DNA of 64,000 nucleotides from an uncultured Maribacter sp. Its GTDB lineage: Bacteria > Bacteroidota > Bacteroidia > Flavobacteriales > Flavobacteriaceae. The DNA lies in contig NZ_CANMDU010000001.1 in NCBI RefSeq assembly GCF_947496775.1, positions 186,001 through 250,000 of the forward strand, read 5' to 3'. Below are positions 19,178 to 30,600 of this stretch, piece by piece. The notes beneath the pieces are model-generated. The model was given only the letters and a program-made list of their open reading frames with translations. It made no database searches and was not told the origin of the DNA. Made by a program: the position numbers and the translations under genes. Position 1 is the stretch's first letter, and each line of letters begins with the position of its first letter.

Positions 19178-20842
19178 TTAGTATGCATCTTCATGGACTT
19201 GAGCCACCGCTCTACCAGAAGGATCATTCATATTTTTAAATGCTTCATCCCATTCTAATGCTATTTTTGTACTACATGCTACAGATGCTTCTTGAGGCAC
19301 ACATAATGCTGCCGCATCTGAAGGGAAATGTTGTTCAAAAATAGAACGGTAATAAAACTCTTCTTTTGATGTTGGTGTTTGTAATGGATACCTAAATTTA
19401 GCATTTTCTAACTGCTCATCGGTAACTTCCGTTTCCACTACTTCTTTTAAAGTATCTATCCAGCTATAACCTACCCCATCAGAAAATTGCTCTTTTTGTC
19501 TCCAAGCAACACTTTCCGGAATCATGTCTTCAAAGGCTTTACGCACTACCCATTTCTCCATGCGCTCCCCATTAATCATTTTATCTTGCGGGTTAATACG
19601 CATTGCCACATCCATAAATTCTTTATCTAAGAAAGGAACACGACCTTCAATTCCCCAAGCAGCTAGAGATTTATTTGCACGTAAACAATCATACATATGC
19701 AGTTTACTTAACTTACGTACCGTTTCTTCATGAAACTCTTCTGCATTTGGTGCTTTATGGAAATATAAATATCCTCCAAAAAGCTCATCTGCTCCTTCTC
19801 CTGACAATACCATTTTTATACCCATAGATTTAATAACTCTCGCCATTAAATACATAGGAGTCGAAGCTCTAATAGTGGTAATATCATACGTTTCTAAGTT
19901 ATATACTACATCTTTTATAGCATCTAAGCCTTCTTGTATGGTAAATTTTATCTCATGATGTACAGTATCAATATGATCTGCAACTTTACGAGCTGCTGCT
20001 AAATCTGGAGACCCTTCCAACCCCACCGAAAAAGAGTGTAATTGTGGCCACCAAGCATCTTTAGTATCTCCCGACTCCACCCTTTTTTGTGCATATTTCT
20101 TTGCAATAGCGGATGTTACAGAAGAATCTAAACCTCCAGATAAAAGAACTCCATAAGGCACATCAGACATTAATTGTCTGTGCACTGCAGCTTCTAAAGC
20201 CTCTTTTACTTCCTGAATACTAGTTTCGTTTTCTTTAACGGCATCATACTCCATCCAATCTCTAGAATACCATCTCTTAAGTTCTCCATCTTTACTTTCT
20301 AAATAATGACCAGGAGGAAATAATTCAATTTTAGTACATGTCCCTTCTAAAGCTTTTAACTCAGAAGCCACATAAAAAGTTCCGTTCTGATCCCATCCCA
20401 TATATAAAGGTATAATACCCATATGGTCTCTTGCTACAAAATAAGAGTCATCTTCAGAATTGTATATTGCAAAACCAAAAATACCATTCATTTCATCTAA
20501 AAAGCTTGCTCCTTTTTCTTGGTACAATGCTAATATTACCTCACAATCTGATTCTGTTTCGAAATTATACTTTCCTTCGAATTGTTTTCTTAATTCTCTA
20601 TGATTATAAATTTCCCCATTAGCCGCTAGGACCAATTTTTTATCTTCACTAAACAAAGGTTGCTTCCCAGAAGCCGGATCTACAATAGCTAATCTTTCAT
20701 GAGCTAAAATAGCCTTATCATTTGCATATATTCCGCTCCAATCCGGTCCCCTATGCCTAATTTTCTTGGACATCTCTAACAACTGAGGCCTCAATACCTC
20801 TGTGCTCTCCTTTACATCAAACGCACATACAATTCCACACAT
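19178..20842 (-). CDS. asnB: Asparagine synthase B (glutamine-hydrolysing)
   Basis: A 554-residue enzyme that makes asparagine from aspartate, ATP and glutamine. The start is set at the ATG ending at 20842 because the next residue, in M-C-G-I-V-C-A-F, is the Cys2 nucleophile of the N-terminal glutaminase, which must become the first residue. A longer frame with 17 more residues would block it. The synthase half shows the PP-loop S-G-G-L-D-S-S and L-S-G-E-G-A-D-E-L-F-G-G-Y. The length matches E. coli AsnB. Confidence 0.96.
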   Translation of the reverse strand: MCGIVCAFDVKESTEVLRPQLLEMSKKIRHRGPDWSGIYANDKAILAHERLAIVDPASGKQPLFSEDKKLVLAANGEIYNHRELRKQFEGKYNFETESDCEVILALYQEKGASFLDEMNGIFGFAIYNSEDDSYFVARDHMGIIPLYMGWDQNGTFYVASELKALEGTCTKIELFPPGHYLESKDGELKRWYSRDWMEYDAVKENETSIQEVKEALEAAVHRQLMSDVPYGVLLSGGLDSSVTSAIAKKYAQKRVESGDTKDAWWPQLHSFSVGLEGSPDLAAARKVADHIDTVHHEIKFTIQEGLDAIKDVVYNLETYDITTIRASTPMYLMARVIKSMGIKMVLSGEGADELFGGYLYFHKAPNAEEFHEETVRKLSKLHMYDCLRANKSLAAWGIEGRVPFLDKEFMDVAMRINPQDKMINGERMEKWVVRKAFEDMIPESVAWRQKEQFSDGVGYSWIDTLKEVVETEVTDEQLENAKFRYPLQTPTSKEEFYYRSIFEQHFPSDAAALCVPQEASVACSTKIALEWDEAFKNMNDPSGRAVAQVHEDAY

Positions 20843-21056
20843 ATTATTATAAATTATATCAATTCTTAAACAAAGATGCGTATTAACTTTCAATTACAAA
20901 ACACAAAACAAGTATATAGTTACAAATACAAACAATTTTAAGCCATTTTATATAATATAGAAATTAAAATCAAAATTAAACGTCCTTATTGATGACGTTT
21001 TGTAAGTTGTCCAAAACTTTAACGACATTTTATCAAAGTTTACGTAAAGAACTTAT

Positions 21057-21064
21057 TAGATTTG
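21057..21064 (+). promoter_or_regulatory. Promoter -7 element for the DUF2911 gene
   Basis: TAGATTTG, an exact TAnnTTTG match, 25 bases before the ATG at 21090. Confidence 0.45.
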
Positions 21065-21089
21065 AATCCTATATAAAACAAACCCTATT

Positions 21090-21629
21090 ATGAAAAAATT
21101 CCTTGCACTCGCAACTTTAGCTTTTGCTTTAGTACTTACTACTCAAGTAAACGCTCAAAAATTTAATGGCTTAGACAAAAGCCCTATGGATATGGCCACC
21201 TATCCTAGTAGTTACAAAATCTCAGAAAAAACAGTTAGAGTAACCTATAGCAGACCACAATTAAAAGGTCGTTCCGTTGCGCAACTGGCTCCTTCTGGTG
21301 AAGTATGGAGAACAGGAGCTAACGAAGCTACTGAAATAACTTTTTATAAAGAAGTAAAATTAGCCGGAGAAACTATTAAACCGGGAACCTACGCCTTATT
21401 TACTATTCCAGGTGAAAAAGAATGGACTATAATACTTAACTCCAAATTAAACCAATGGGGCGCTTACACATATGATAAAGATAGTGATGTAGCCCGTGTT
21501 AATGTAACTCCTAGCAGTGACAAAGAATCTTTAGAAGCCTTTTCTATAAGTTTTAATAAAGTTGATAATGGAGCTCATTTAGTTATGGGATGGGGAAAAA
21601 CAAGAGTTGCTGTTCCTATTACTCTTTAA
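21090..21629 (+). CDS. DUF2911 domain secreted protein
   Basis: A 179-residue protein with a signal peptide (M-K-K-F-L-A-L-A-T-L-A-F-A-L-V-L-T-T-Q-V-N-A). The mature domain carries the DUF2911 hallmarks: V-T-Y-S-R-P-Q-L-K-G-R, G-E-V-W-R-T-G-A-N-E-A-T-E-I, L-K/P-G-T-Y-A-L-F-T-I-P and W-G-A-Y-T-Y. The family is exported and common in Bacteroidota; its biochemical role is not established. A single-gene unit between its own promoter element and terminator. Confidence 0.9.
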   Translation: MKKFLALATLAFALVLTTQVNAQKFNGLDKSPMDMATYPSSYKISEKTVRVTYSRPQLKGRSVAQLAPSGEVWRTGANEATEITFYKEVKLAGETIKPGTYALFTIPGEKEWTIILNSKLNQWGAYTYDKDSDVARVNVTPSSDKESLEAFSISFNKVDNGAHLVMGWGKTRVAVPITL

Positions 21630-21649
21630 TTACAATAAGAACAATTATT

Positions 21650-21681
21650 AAAAAAGCTATGGTTTCATCATAGCTTTTTTT
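21650..21681 (+). terminator. Intrinsic terminator after the DUF2911 gene
   Basis: Arms AAAAAAGCTATG and CATAGCTTTTTT with a seven-base loop, followed by more T residues, 20 bases past the stop. Confidence 0.9.
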
Positions 21682-21751
21682 GTTTTTGGTCCAATCCGTA
21701 ATTTCTATTTTATTTATAAAAGTAATACGTTTAACATTTGTTGCTTTTACC

Positions 21752-21759
21752 TAGTTTTG
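21752..21759 (+). promoter_or_regulatory. Promoter -7 element for the ABC-F gene
   Basis: TAGTTTTG matches TAnnTTTG and lies 18 bases before the ATG at 21778. The TTG elements upstream are too close for standard spacing. Confidence 0.4.
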
Positions 21760-21777
21760 CCTTTTTAAAAAATTACT

Positions 21778-23415
21778 ATGATTTCAGTAGATAATATAGC
21801 GGTAGAATTCAGTGGCGACACATTATTTAGTGATGTTTCCTTTGTTATAAACGAACAAGACAAAATTGCCCTTATGGGTAAAAATGGGGCAGGAAAATCT
21901 ACTTTAATGAAAATTATTGCTGGAATTCAGAATCCTACAAGAGGAAATATTAGATTTCCTAAGGATGCTGTTATTGCATATTTACCTCAACATTTACTAA
22001 CGGAAGATAATTGCACTGTTTTTGAAGAGGCTTCTAAAGCCTTTAGCCACATATTCTCTATGCGAGATGAAATGGAAGAAATAAACAACGCTCTAGAAAC
22101 ACGTACAGATTATGAGTCCGAAGAGTACATGAAACTCATTCAGAAAGTATCCGATTTAGGAGAGAAGTACTATGCTCTGGAAGATATAAATTATGAAGCC
22201 GAAGTAGAAAAAGCTCTTACTGGCTTAGGCTTTAAACGAGATGATTTTCGCAGGCCAACTAGTGAATTTAGTGGCGGTTGGAGAATGCGAATTGAACTAG
22301 TAAAAATCTTACTACAAAAACCAGATTTAATACTATTAGATGAACCTACTAACCATGTAGACATTGAATCTGTTTTGTGGTTAGAAGATTTTTTAGTTAA
22401 TAAAGCCAAAGCTGTACTGGTTATTTCGCATGACCGTGCTTTTATTGATAACATAACCAACCGTACTGTTGAAGTAACCATGGGGCGCATTTATGACTAT
22501 AAAGCGAACTATTCTCATTACTTACAATTACGAGAAGACCGTAGAAGCCACCAAATAAAAGCATACCAAGAACAGCAGAAATTTATTGCAGATAACCAAG
22601 CTTTTATTGATCGTTTTAAAGGGACGTACTCTAAAACGAATCAGGTTTCTTCTAGAGAAAAAATGCTAGAGAAACTTAAAATTATAGAAATAGATGAAGT
22701 AGATAATAGTTCTTTACGTTTGCGTTTCCCTCCTGCTCCTCGTTCCGGAGATTATCCTGTAACGGCCATAGAGCTCTCCAAAAGTTATGAAGACCATATT
22801 GTCTTTAATAATGCCAACCTTAGTATTGCCCGAGGAGAAAAAGTTTCTTTTGTTGGAAGAAACGGAGAAGGAAAATCTACTATGATAAAGGCTATTATGG
22901 GACAAATAGATTTTGAAGGGACATGTACTTTAGGACATAACGCCAAAGTAGGGTATTTTGCTCAAAACCAAGCTTCTTTACTAGATCCTGAACTAACCGT
23001 TTTTCAAACTGTAGATGAAGTTGCCAAAGGAGACATTAGAACACAAATAAAAAATGTATTAGGAAGATTCATGTTTAGTGGTGATGCCATTGACAAAAAA
23101 GTAGGTGTCTTATCTGGTGGAGAAAAAACAAGATTGGCAATGGTTAAACTTTTACTAGAGCCTGTAAATGTTTTAATCTTAGATGAACCTACTAACCATT
23201 TAGATTTAAAATCTAAAGACGTTTTAAAAGATGCTTTATTAGAATTTGATGGCACTCTTATTTTAGTTTCTCATGATAGAGATTTTTTACAGGGACTATC
23301 TAATAAAGTATTCGAATTCAAAGAAAAAAGAGTTATTGAACATTTTGAAACTATTGATGCTTTCCTGGTTAGAAACAGAATAGAAAGTCTTAAAGAAATG
23401 GATTTAAAAGGGTAA
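21778..23415 (+). CDS. ABC-F family ATPase
   Basis: A 545-residue soluble protein with two complete ABC domains and no membrane helices. The P-loops are G-K-N-G-A-G-K-S-T (about 36-44) and G-R-N-G-E-G-K-S-T (about 360). The signatures are F-S-G-G-W-R-M-R and L-S-G-G-E-K-T-R, and the Walker B motifs end D-E-P-T-N-H. The charged linker between the domains fits ABC-F translation factors that act at the ribosomal E site. By order and length it resembles the YbiT-like branch; antibiotic protection cannot be inferred. Confidence 0.92.
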   Translation: MISVDNIAVEFSGDTLFSDVSFVINEQDKIALMGKNGAGKSTLMKIIAGIQNPTRGNIRFPKDAVIAYLPQHLLTEDNCTVFEEASKAFSHIFSMRDEMEEINNALETRTDYESEEYMKLIQKVSDLGEKYYALEDINYEAEVEKALTGLGFKRDDFRRPTSEFSGGWRMRIELVKILLQKPDLILLDEPTNHVDIESVLWLEDFLVNKAKAVLVISHDRAFIDNITNRTVEVTMGRIYDYKANYSHYLQLREDRRSHQIKAYQEQQKFIADNQAFIDRFKGTYSKTNQVSSREKMLEKLKIIEIDEVDNSSLRLRFPPAPRSGDYPVTAIELSKSYEDHIVFNNANLSIARGEKVSFVGRNGEGKSTMIKAIMGQIDFEGTCTLGHNAKVGYFAQNQASLLDPELTVFQTVDEVAKGDIRTQIKNVLGRFMFSGDAIDKKVGVLSGGEKTRLAMVKLLLEPVNVLILDEPTNHLDLKSKDVLKDALLEFDGTLILVSHDRDFLQGLSNKVFEFKEKRVIEHFETIDAFLVRNRIESLKEMDLKG

Positions 23416-23430
23416 ATAATAAAACCCTTT

Positions 23431-24540
23431 TTACTCCTTGGTGATAGTAAACTCTACCCTTCGGTTCTTACTTTTATTCTTGTTCGTTATATTTTCTTTT
23501 AGAGGAACAGAACTCCCGTATCCTTTCCATTGTATTTTCTCTAAAGAAACTCCTAAACCTGCTAAAAATTCCGCTACTGCTTTAGCTCTGTTATTAGATA
23601 AAACTTGATTATAACCCTCCTTGCCAATAGCATCTGTATGTCCAGAAATACTAATTTTCAACCCTTCATTCTCTCTTAAATATGTTGCGATTTTAACTAG
23701 TTCTTTCTTTGCTATACAATCTATTTCAGAGACATTAAAACTAAAATGTACACTTTTAAAAACATGTATTTCTTCTAATTCGTATTCTATTTTAGGGTTT
23801 GGCAAATTCGTATCTGATTTTAAATCGGAAGGCAATTCATTTAATACAATTAAATCTATATAATAATAAGCACCTTGTTGATTCTCTTTTTTTACCCTAA
23901 ATTTTCTAGTTCTGTCATTATTTTTAAAATTACCAATGGTTATATATTGCTCCTTCCCTTTTGCCCTAAACTGAGTATGTACCATAACCCAATCCTTAGT
24001 ATCTTTATAAAAATTACTATAGCCAATTTCTAAATTTGTCTTCGATTCTAAATTTAATTTAGATAAGTGCATCTTAGAAAGTTCTTTTTTAATAGGAATA
24101 TAAAATGCCTTATTAGAAAGTAATATCCCAAATTCTTTTATTGCCGTATCTGATTTATCTGCAAGACTTACATAAAAAGAAAGATTATACAAGGCTCCCT
24201 CTTTTAAAGGAACATTAAGTTTTGCCTGCAAGTATTCCCTATAGTCCTCAGGAGCATATAAAAAAAGCCCAGCATACCCTTTTCCAAAATCTGCGTTTTG
24301 AGAGCCCTTAAAATTTTTAGGGGCACCCATTAACTTACTACAAGTATTAAAATAATCTGTAGAGCCCTTGGTTGGTATAGACCAATGGGCAATATTCTTA
24401 TTAAAGCTTCCTAATTGTGTGGGGCATTTTTTAAATTTTTCAAAACTAGGATTCAATACTAAATTTTGAGAATAAAAAACAGTCTGAGAAAAGAAAAATC
24501 CCAAAAGAAAAGTATTTTTTAAAATCGTTAAGAAAAACAT
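23431..24540 (-). CDS. OmpA-family outer membrane protein, copy 1
   Basis: A 369-residue protein with a signal peptide ending V-F-Y-S-Q. The N-terminal domain begins N-L-V-L-N-P-S-F-E-K-F and contains Y-F-N-T-C, F-G-K-G-Y-A-G and Y-R-E-Y-L-Q. The C-terminal OmpA domain (about 265-369) has I-S-G-H-T-D-A-I-G, S-N-N-R-A-K-A-V and K-N-R-R-V-E-F, the peptidoglycan-binding features. It therefore likely links the outer membrane or periplasm to the cell wall. It is a tandem paralog of the next gene, and the region order is conserved between them. Confidence 0.88.
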   Translation of the reverse strand: MFFLTILKNTFLLGFFFSQTVFYSQNLVLNPSFEKFKKCPTQLGSFNKNIAHWSIPTKGSTDYFNTCSKLMGAPKNFKGSQNADFGKGYAGLFLYAPEDYREYLQAKLNVPLKEGALYNLSFYVSLADKSDTAIKEFGILLSNKAFYIPIKKELSKMHLSKLNLESKTNLEIGYSNFYKDTKDWVMVHTQFRAKGKEQYITIGNFKNNDRTRKFRVKKENQQGAYYYIDLIVLNELPSDLKSDTNLPNPKIEYELEEIHVFKSVHFSFNVSEIDCIAKKELVKIATYLRENEGLKISISGHTDAIGKEGYNQVLSNNRAKAVAEFLAGLGVSLEKIQWKGYGSSVPLKENITNKNKSKNRRVEFTITKE

Positions 24541-24599
24541 AAGTGCCTAATTAACTTTTCCTAAGTTAACCAGTTTTATTAATGTAATGAAGAAAAAAA

Positions 24600-25733
24600 C
24601 TAATTATCCTCTTCGAACCTTGTTTCCGCAAAAGAACTTCTTTTTGCACCTGGAGCAAACCTCCTTTTAGTTAACACAAATTCTGCACGTCTATTTTTCT
24701 TTTTATCTTCAGACGTTATATTGTCTACCACGGGCTTTTCATCTCCATGACCGTACCACTGTATACGGTTTTCTTTTACCCCTAATTTCATTAAGTAGCT
24801 AGCGACACTCTTTGCTCTGTTTTCAGAAAGGTCTTTATTATAAGATTTTACCCCTTCGTTATCCGTATGCGCATGAATTGTTATAAATAATTCTGGATTC
24901 TTTTTCAGCTGGTTATACAAAATCTTTAAGTCCGACTTGGATTTCAAGTCTAACGCATATTCATCTGTAGGAAATAATACATTCTTTAAAGCATAAACTC
25001 TATCCACCATTAAATTACTGTAAATACTGTTTTCTATAGGTATTACAGATACCATATCTAAATAATAGTAAGATGCAGACTTTACTCCCTTCGTTTTTTT
25101 AGTTTTTGTGGTAGCATCATCCTTAAAATTACCAATAGTTAAAAAATTTTCTTGTCCTTTTGCAATAATTTCTACATATACTTGTGCCCAACCTTCTTTA
25201 TCTGTATAAAATTTAGGGTCGTGTATTTTTTCATAAGTGTACATATTTAAGAGCTTACCGTTTATAAATCTTTCCCCTCCTATTACTTTCGTACTTTTTA
25301 CATCTATATGTTTTTCTGAAAATAATATCCCTAATTCTTGGATAGCCAACATAGATTTTTCTGAAAGGCTTATATAAAAGGTAACGCCGTATCGTTTTCC
25401 TTTTTCTAGAGTTTGATTTAATTCCCCCTGCAAATATTCGCGATAATTATTTGGAGCCAATAAATACATCCCGGCGTACCCCTTACCAAAAGCCGCAGAT
25501 TGGGTTCCGTTAAAATTATCTGGAACTCCCATTTTATAGCTACATTCATTAAAGTAATCTGATGTTCCTTGTGTTGCCCTACTCCAATACTTTACATCTG
25601 TAGTAACATTACCTAATTCTTTAGGACAATCTTCAAAACTCTCAAAACTCGGGTTTTTTACAAGATTTTGACTCTGAACACAGGTAATCTGAAACAGAAA
25701 TACTACCAAAAAAATATTTTTCACTAAACACAT
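24600..25733 (-). CDS. OmpA-family outer membrane protein, copy 2
   Basis: A 377-residue paralog of the downstream gene. Signal peptide at the N-terminus (ending V-Q-S), then N-L-V-K-N-P-S-F-E-S-F and F-G-K-G-Y-A-G-M-Y. The C-terminal OmpA domain contains I-H-A-H-T-D-N-E-G, S-E-N-R-A-K-S-V-A and K-N-R-R-A-E-F-V. It extends further than copy 1 with a basic tail (R-R-F-A-P-G-A-K-R). Only about 60 bases separate the two genes, so they are probably one operon produced by duplication. Confidence 0.88.
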   Translation of the reverse strand: MCLVKNIFLVVFLFQITCVQSQNLVKNPSFESFEDCPKELGNVTTDVKYWSRATQGTSDYFNECSYKMGVPDNFNGTQSAAFGKGYAGMYLLAPNNYREYLQGELNQTLEKGKRYGVTFYISLSEKSMLAIQELGILFSEKHIDVKSTKVIGGERFINGKLLNMYTYEKIHDPKFYTDKEGWAQVYVEIIAKGQENFLTIGNFKDDATTKTKKTKGVKSASYYYLDMVSVIPIENSIYSNLMVDRVYALKNVLFPTDEYALDLKSKSDLKILYNQLKKNPELFITIHAHTDNEGVKSYNKDLSENRAKSVASYLMKLGVKENRIQWYGHGDEKPVVDNITSEDKKKNRRAEFVLTKRRFAPGAKRSSFAETRFEEDN

Positions 25734-25854
25734 ATCGGGGGTTTTGATATATAATTTGTAGGTTTTAACTTACAATGTAATATATCCCTAACGACGATTA
25801 CATCAAAAAAGTATACTTACATATAACTATATAGCATACTGCCTATTATTTAAT

Positions 25855-27591
25855 TTAAAAATCAAACTTATAGGTAGCTCCTCCTAAAATCTGAATTCCT
25901 TGTACCGGGTAATTAGCCCAACGTTGATAGTCTGTATTTGTAATATTAGCAGCCTTTAAGAAGAAAGACCATTGTTTAGTATAACGATATCCAACATGCG
26001 CGTTAGCATCAAAATAGCTATCTAAATTTATAATTGTAGCCTCTGGATTGCCTACCGTAGTAGAAAAATCTTGACGCTTACCTATGTAAAACAAATTAGC
26101 TCCCGCAAACCACTTTTCACCGATTTGGTAATCCATAAAAATAGAAGCCTTTGTTGTAGGTAAATTCCATGCAGAATTCCCTGTCTCTGTAGTATAATCT
26201 AATAACTCTGCGTTAGCACCAAGAGTAAAGTTTCTATTTACATCTACATTTAATTCTACGAAAAAACCTAATGTTTTTAAATCATCATAAAAGACTTCAA
26301 AAGAATTTCCGTAAAAATATCCTTTTTCATCATCCCTAAAATTATTTATAGGGTTTAGCTTATATAATGGTTTTTTATTTTCGGCTGTATAAAAAGCTTT
26401 AACATTATAACTAAGATTAGGTAACAATTGCCCTTTTAACCCTGCATATGCATTATATTGTTTATCTGTTGGAGCTATTTCTAATGTAGGCGAAACATAT
26501 GGATTTTCTTCAACGAAATCATAATAAGAATTCTGCTTTAATTCCCCAACAATTCCTCCATAAGCAATTACAGTCTCATCTATTAATCTATAAGAAGCAG
26601 TAACTGCGGGATAAATATAAAAGTTACTATCGCTATTTTCTGTATCTACACCATAAACTAAATTTACACCTAAACGAAGTGATAAATCATCTCTTAACAT
26701 AGTTAGGCTAGGATTTATACCTACTTGCATATTACTATAGTTACTCCCTACACTATTTGTAGTGCTGTTGACATTGTCATTTTTAAACTTACCACTAACA
26801 TAATCGATGTTAGCATTTATATCTAGCGTTTCATCATTTATAGGAAACTGTGCCGCAGCATTAAATACTACTCTATTCTCTCCAGATTTAACAGCATCCC
26901 AAAATCTCCTATATTTAAAATCTGCCTTTTTAAAAATTGCATCTTCTACATTAATATACGCCCCTGCTTCTCCCATATAGTAATTTTGGCGTTCATCTAT
27001 ACTATCAATAGTATTTACATCCGTAATACTAGAAGGCAAACCATACCAATTATACAATTGATGTTGCAACCCCACATCTGCTCCCCAATCCATATCTCTA
27101 TCTCGTTTAGAATAGGAGCCATTTATTTTAGAATCCGAAAAAATATTTTCCAAAACAACTCCATCCAAATCTCCTCTTGAGGAATTATGATTTAAACCAA
27201 TATCTAACCGTTCATCTCTGTTTAATGCTCTACTAGTGTAAAATTCCGCAGTAGAATTACCATAATTACCTATACCAGCAGAAGCGTACGAATTAAACAA
27301 TTCTGGTGGAGGAAGTTTAGTTACCTTAGATGCCTTCCCCTTTGCAGGGGTAAATGTAGATGCAACTGGTACCGAAAAAATACTATATTCTATTGCTTTT
27401 TTCTGTAATTCAATAGAATCGTTTAATACAGGGGTTGACTTTATCTTAAAAGCATCTGATACCGTTGGAGAATATGCTTTGGTAACCGTTACTGTTTCCG
27501 TTCCTAAATCGTCTTCTTCGGTTTCTTGTGCTACCCCTAGCTGAATACAGCTCAAAATTGCTATAAAAGTTACTTTAATATACTTATTCAT
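25855..27591 (-). CDS. TonB-dependent-receptor-like barrel without a plug domain
   Basis: A 578-residue outer membrane protein, taking the ATG ending at 27591 that gives signal M-N-K-Y-I-K-V-T-F-I-A-I-L-S-C-I-Q-L-G-V-A. A short linker (T-V-T-V-T-K-A-Y-S-P-T-V-S-D-A-F) is followed directly by about 22 predicted amphipathic strands. The C-terminus N-I-T-N-T-D-Y-Q-R-W-...-G-A-T-Y-K-F-D-F is typical of TonB-dependent receptors. The 120-residue plug is missing, so a gated transport role is doubtful. It lies 42 bases behind the 1005-residue TPR protein, suggesting a paired function. Confidence 0.75.
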   Translation of the reverse strand: MNKYIKVTFIAILSCIQLGVAQETEEDDLGTETVTVTKAYSPTVSDAFKIKSTPVLNDSIELQKKAIEYSIFSVPVASTFTPAKGKASKVTKLPPPELFNSYASAGIGNYGNSTAEFYTSRALNRDERLDIGLNHNSSRGDLDGVVLENIFSDSKINGSYSKRDRDMDWGADVGLQHQLYNWYGLPSSITDVNTIDSIDERQNYYMGEAGAYINVEDAIFKKADFKYRRFWDAVKSGENRVVFNAAAQFPINDETLDINANIDYVSGKFKNDNVNSTTNSVGSNYSNMQVGINPSLTMLRDDLSLRLGVNLVYGVDTENSDSNFYIYPAVTASYRLIDETVIAYGGIVGELKQNSYYDFVEENPYVSPTLEIAPTDKQYNAYAGLKGQLLPNLSYNVKAFYTAENKKPLYKLNPINNFRDDEKGYFYGNSFEVFYDDLKTLGFFVELNVDVNRNFTLGANAELLDYTTETGNSAWNLPTTKASIFMDYQIGEKWFAGANLFYIGKRQDFSTTVGNPEATIINLDSYFDANAHVGYRYTKQWSFFLKAANITNTDYQRWANYPVQGIQILGGATYKFDF

Positions 27592-27633
27592 ATAATATTC
27601 TTTTGTTCCGGTAAATCGGCTATACAAATTATT

Positions 27634-30600
27634 TTAGTTTGGATTTATAGAAGAATTACTTTTAGCTTCTTTAGCCTTTATTAGCGCTAATTCTCCTTTG
27701 GCTTCTGCTACCAAATCTGGATATTGACTAAAGTTCTCTATAACACTTTCTAAAATATAAGTAGCTTGGTAAGCATCTTCTAAAGCGTAGAAATTTTTAG
27801 CCATTATTACTAATCCTTTACCTCCCCATTCCTTATAACTAGAGTAGTCTTTTGCTAATTTTTGTACCGCTGTATTAGATGTTTCGAAATGGCCATCGTT
27901 ATATTTAAAGTAAGCATCGTAATACAATGCTTCCGCTGCCGTTTCTCCTGTCGCAATTTTTAAAACTTCGGAATAGGCTTCTTTAGCTCTTGGCTCATCG
28001 TTCGTCTTAATTGCTGAACGAGCAATCATTATTTGCGCATCGCTTTTTATTCTATTATCTATACTAGTTGTAGCCAATACCTTTTCTGCATAAATTATTG
28101 TTTTATCATAATTCTTTTGCTGGTAATATCCTTTCATTAAATTGGACTGAGCAAAAGTTCTATTTTGAGAAATGTTAGCAACATTCTCTAATCTTTCTAG
28201 ATAAGGTAAAGCAGTACTGTACTTTTTTTCTCCAATATATACCTCACAAACCCTGGTTAAAGCTTGCTCAGAATATTCACCAACTCCACTTTCTGCAACA
28301 TATTTATAGTAGGGTAATGCTTTTTCTTTTTGTTCTTTCCCAAAATATAATTGCGCTACGCTAAAATTAGCCTGTATAATATGAAGACCATTAGGAAATT
28401 CTTTTATATAATTTAAAAAACCACGAATAGCAGCATCATTATTTCCTTCGATATATTGCTTATCCGCAGATTCAAAAGTGGCATTATCTAACTCGCTATC
28501 TGTTACTTCTACAAAATCCAAATCTTTAACCCAAGCCGCGTACTCATTAACTCTACCTAAATCTACATAGACCAACTTTGCTGTAGATACTGCTTGTATT
28601 GCCTCTTGCGTTTTAGGGTAATCCCGAACTACCGTTTTAAATTTCCCCAGAGCTTGTTCATTTCTATTAGCATTATAATGTACCAAACCTTGACGCATTA
28701 AGGCTTGTGGCACTAAGGAACTTCCTTTAAAATCTGTAATTAATCTATCGTAAGCTCTTAATCCCTTATCTTCTTCCCCTTCAGAAACGTAAGTATTCCC
28801 TAGCTCATATAAAGCATCATCTCGTAAGGTTGATTTAGTATAAGTGGTTACAAAATCATTTAACCCAGCTATTTTTTTTGTCTTGCGATCAACAAATCCA
28901 TAACTCATGGCCTTTTGGTAAGCCGCATAATCTTTTTCTGGTCCAGTCAAAGCCAAAGACTTATTGTATGTCTCTATTGCCGGCCAGTATTTTCTACTTA
29001 CAAAATAACTATCCCCTAAGCGCAAATAACCATCATTTAGCTTCTGCATATCTTTAGTACTACTGCTAGTATAACTATTAAAATAAGTTATCGCATTGGC
29101 GTAATCTTTCTTTTTAAAATAAGTGTATGCTAAATTATAATCTACTTCATCATTTTCAGGCAACAAAGAGGCATTACTACTTTGTTTAAAAGTTGTAAAA
29201 CCAATTAAAGCATCATCGAACTTATTCAATAAATAATCCGATTCCGCTTTCCAATACACGGCTCTTGATTTAAAATTTTCATCTTCCGCACTTGCTATAG
29301 ATTTTTCAAAAGTATCCGAAGCTGCTCCGTAATCTGTATCTACAAACAACTCTACCCCTCTATAAAAAGCAACCTTCTGGTAGGTAGTTTTGCTGGCATA
29401 ATTTTTATTTTTCTCTAACAACTCCATTGCTCCAGAGAAATTCTTAGATGTAATATATGAATCCACCAACAACTCTTGCATTTCTTGTTCGTGAGAATCA
29501 TCTGGATATTGTTTTAAGTAATTAGTTATTACCTGAGGAACTGGTTCGTATGCATTACCTACCTCATAACTTAACCTAGCATAATTTAAATACGCATCTT
29601 TCTGAATTTCTTCAGAAAAATCCATTTGAGATGCATTTCTAAAAGCATTTAATGCCTCTTGCTTTTTATCCAATTTTAAATAACATTCTGCTAAATGATA
29701 ATATGCATTTTGCGAAACACTATTAGTTCCTCCTATAATTTTATTAAACTGCTGTATTGCATTAGCATAGTCTTTTTGCTGATAATACGCATATCCTAAT
29801 AAATAGTAATCCGTATTACTCCATTTTCCTCGTTTCCCTTTATATTCCTCCAAGTACGGAATTGCGTTGGAATATTGCTTTAGATTAAAATAGCTTTCAC
29901 CAATAATCTTATTTAACTCAGATATCTCCTTACGATCTGCTTTTGGTAGTTGTTTTTTTGCCAAAGCAATAGCTTCTTGAAACTTACCAAGCTTAAAATT
30001 CATATCGGCCTGGTAATAGGATAATTTTTCCTCTAAAACTTTCTGGTCTGTTATCTGGTCAAAACGCTCATTAGCCGCTTCATAATCGTCTTGTTGATAA
30101 GAGATATACCCCAAGTAATATTTAGCTTGAGACCCATATACTGGCGAAGAAGTAACTTTACTTAAATACTTTTCTGCATCTTTTGTTTTTTTAGAAGAAA
30201 ACAAAGAGTACCCATAATTAAAATTAAATTTATCCATCTCCTTTCTAGAAAGAGCCCCTTGATCTACTTTATTATACCATTTTAACGCGTAAGGATATTT
30301 CCCCGTTTCGAAATAATATTCCGCAACATCAGCAAAAGCAGAGTTTTTTTTAGTAGATGTAGGATAGTTTTCGACAAAATCTTCCATAAGTCGATCCGCC
30401 CCTAATTGATTAAGTCTCACAGCTGCATTAGCAGAATAGTAGGCACTATTAGCTGCTGTTTCTTCATCTTCTGTCTTTGCTTTTACTTTTTCAAAAATAG
30501 TCTGGGCTGCTTGGTATTGTTCATTATTATACAATGCCAATGCATTTTGATATTCTTTTTCTTCGTGGGTGTAAATTTTGGTTTCTTGGCCAGTACCAAT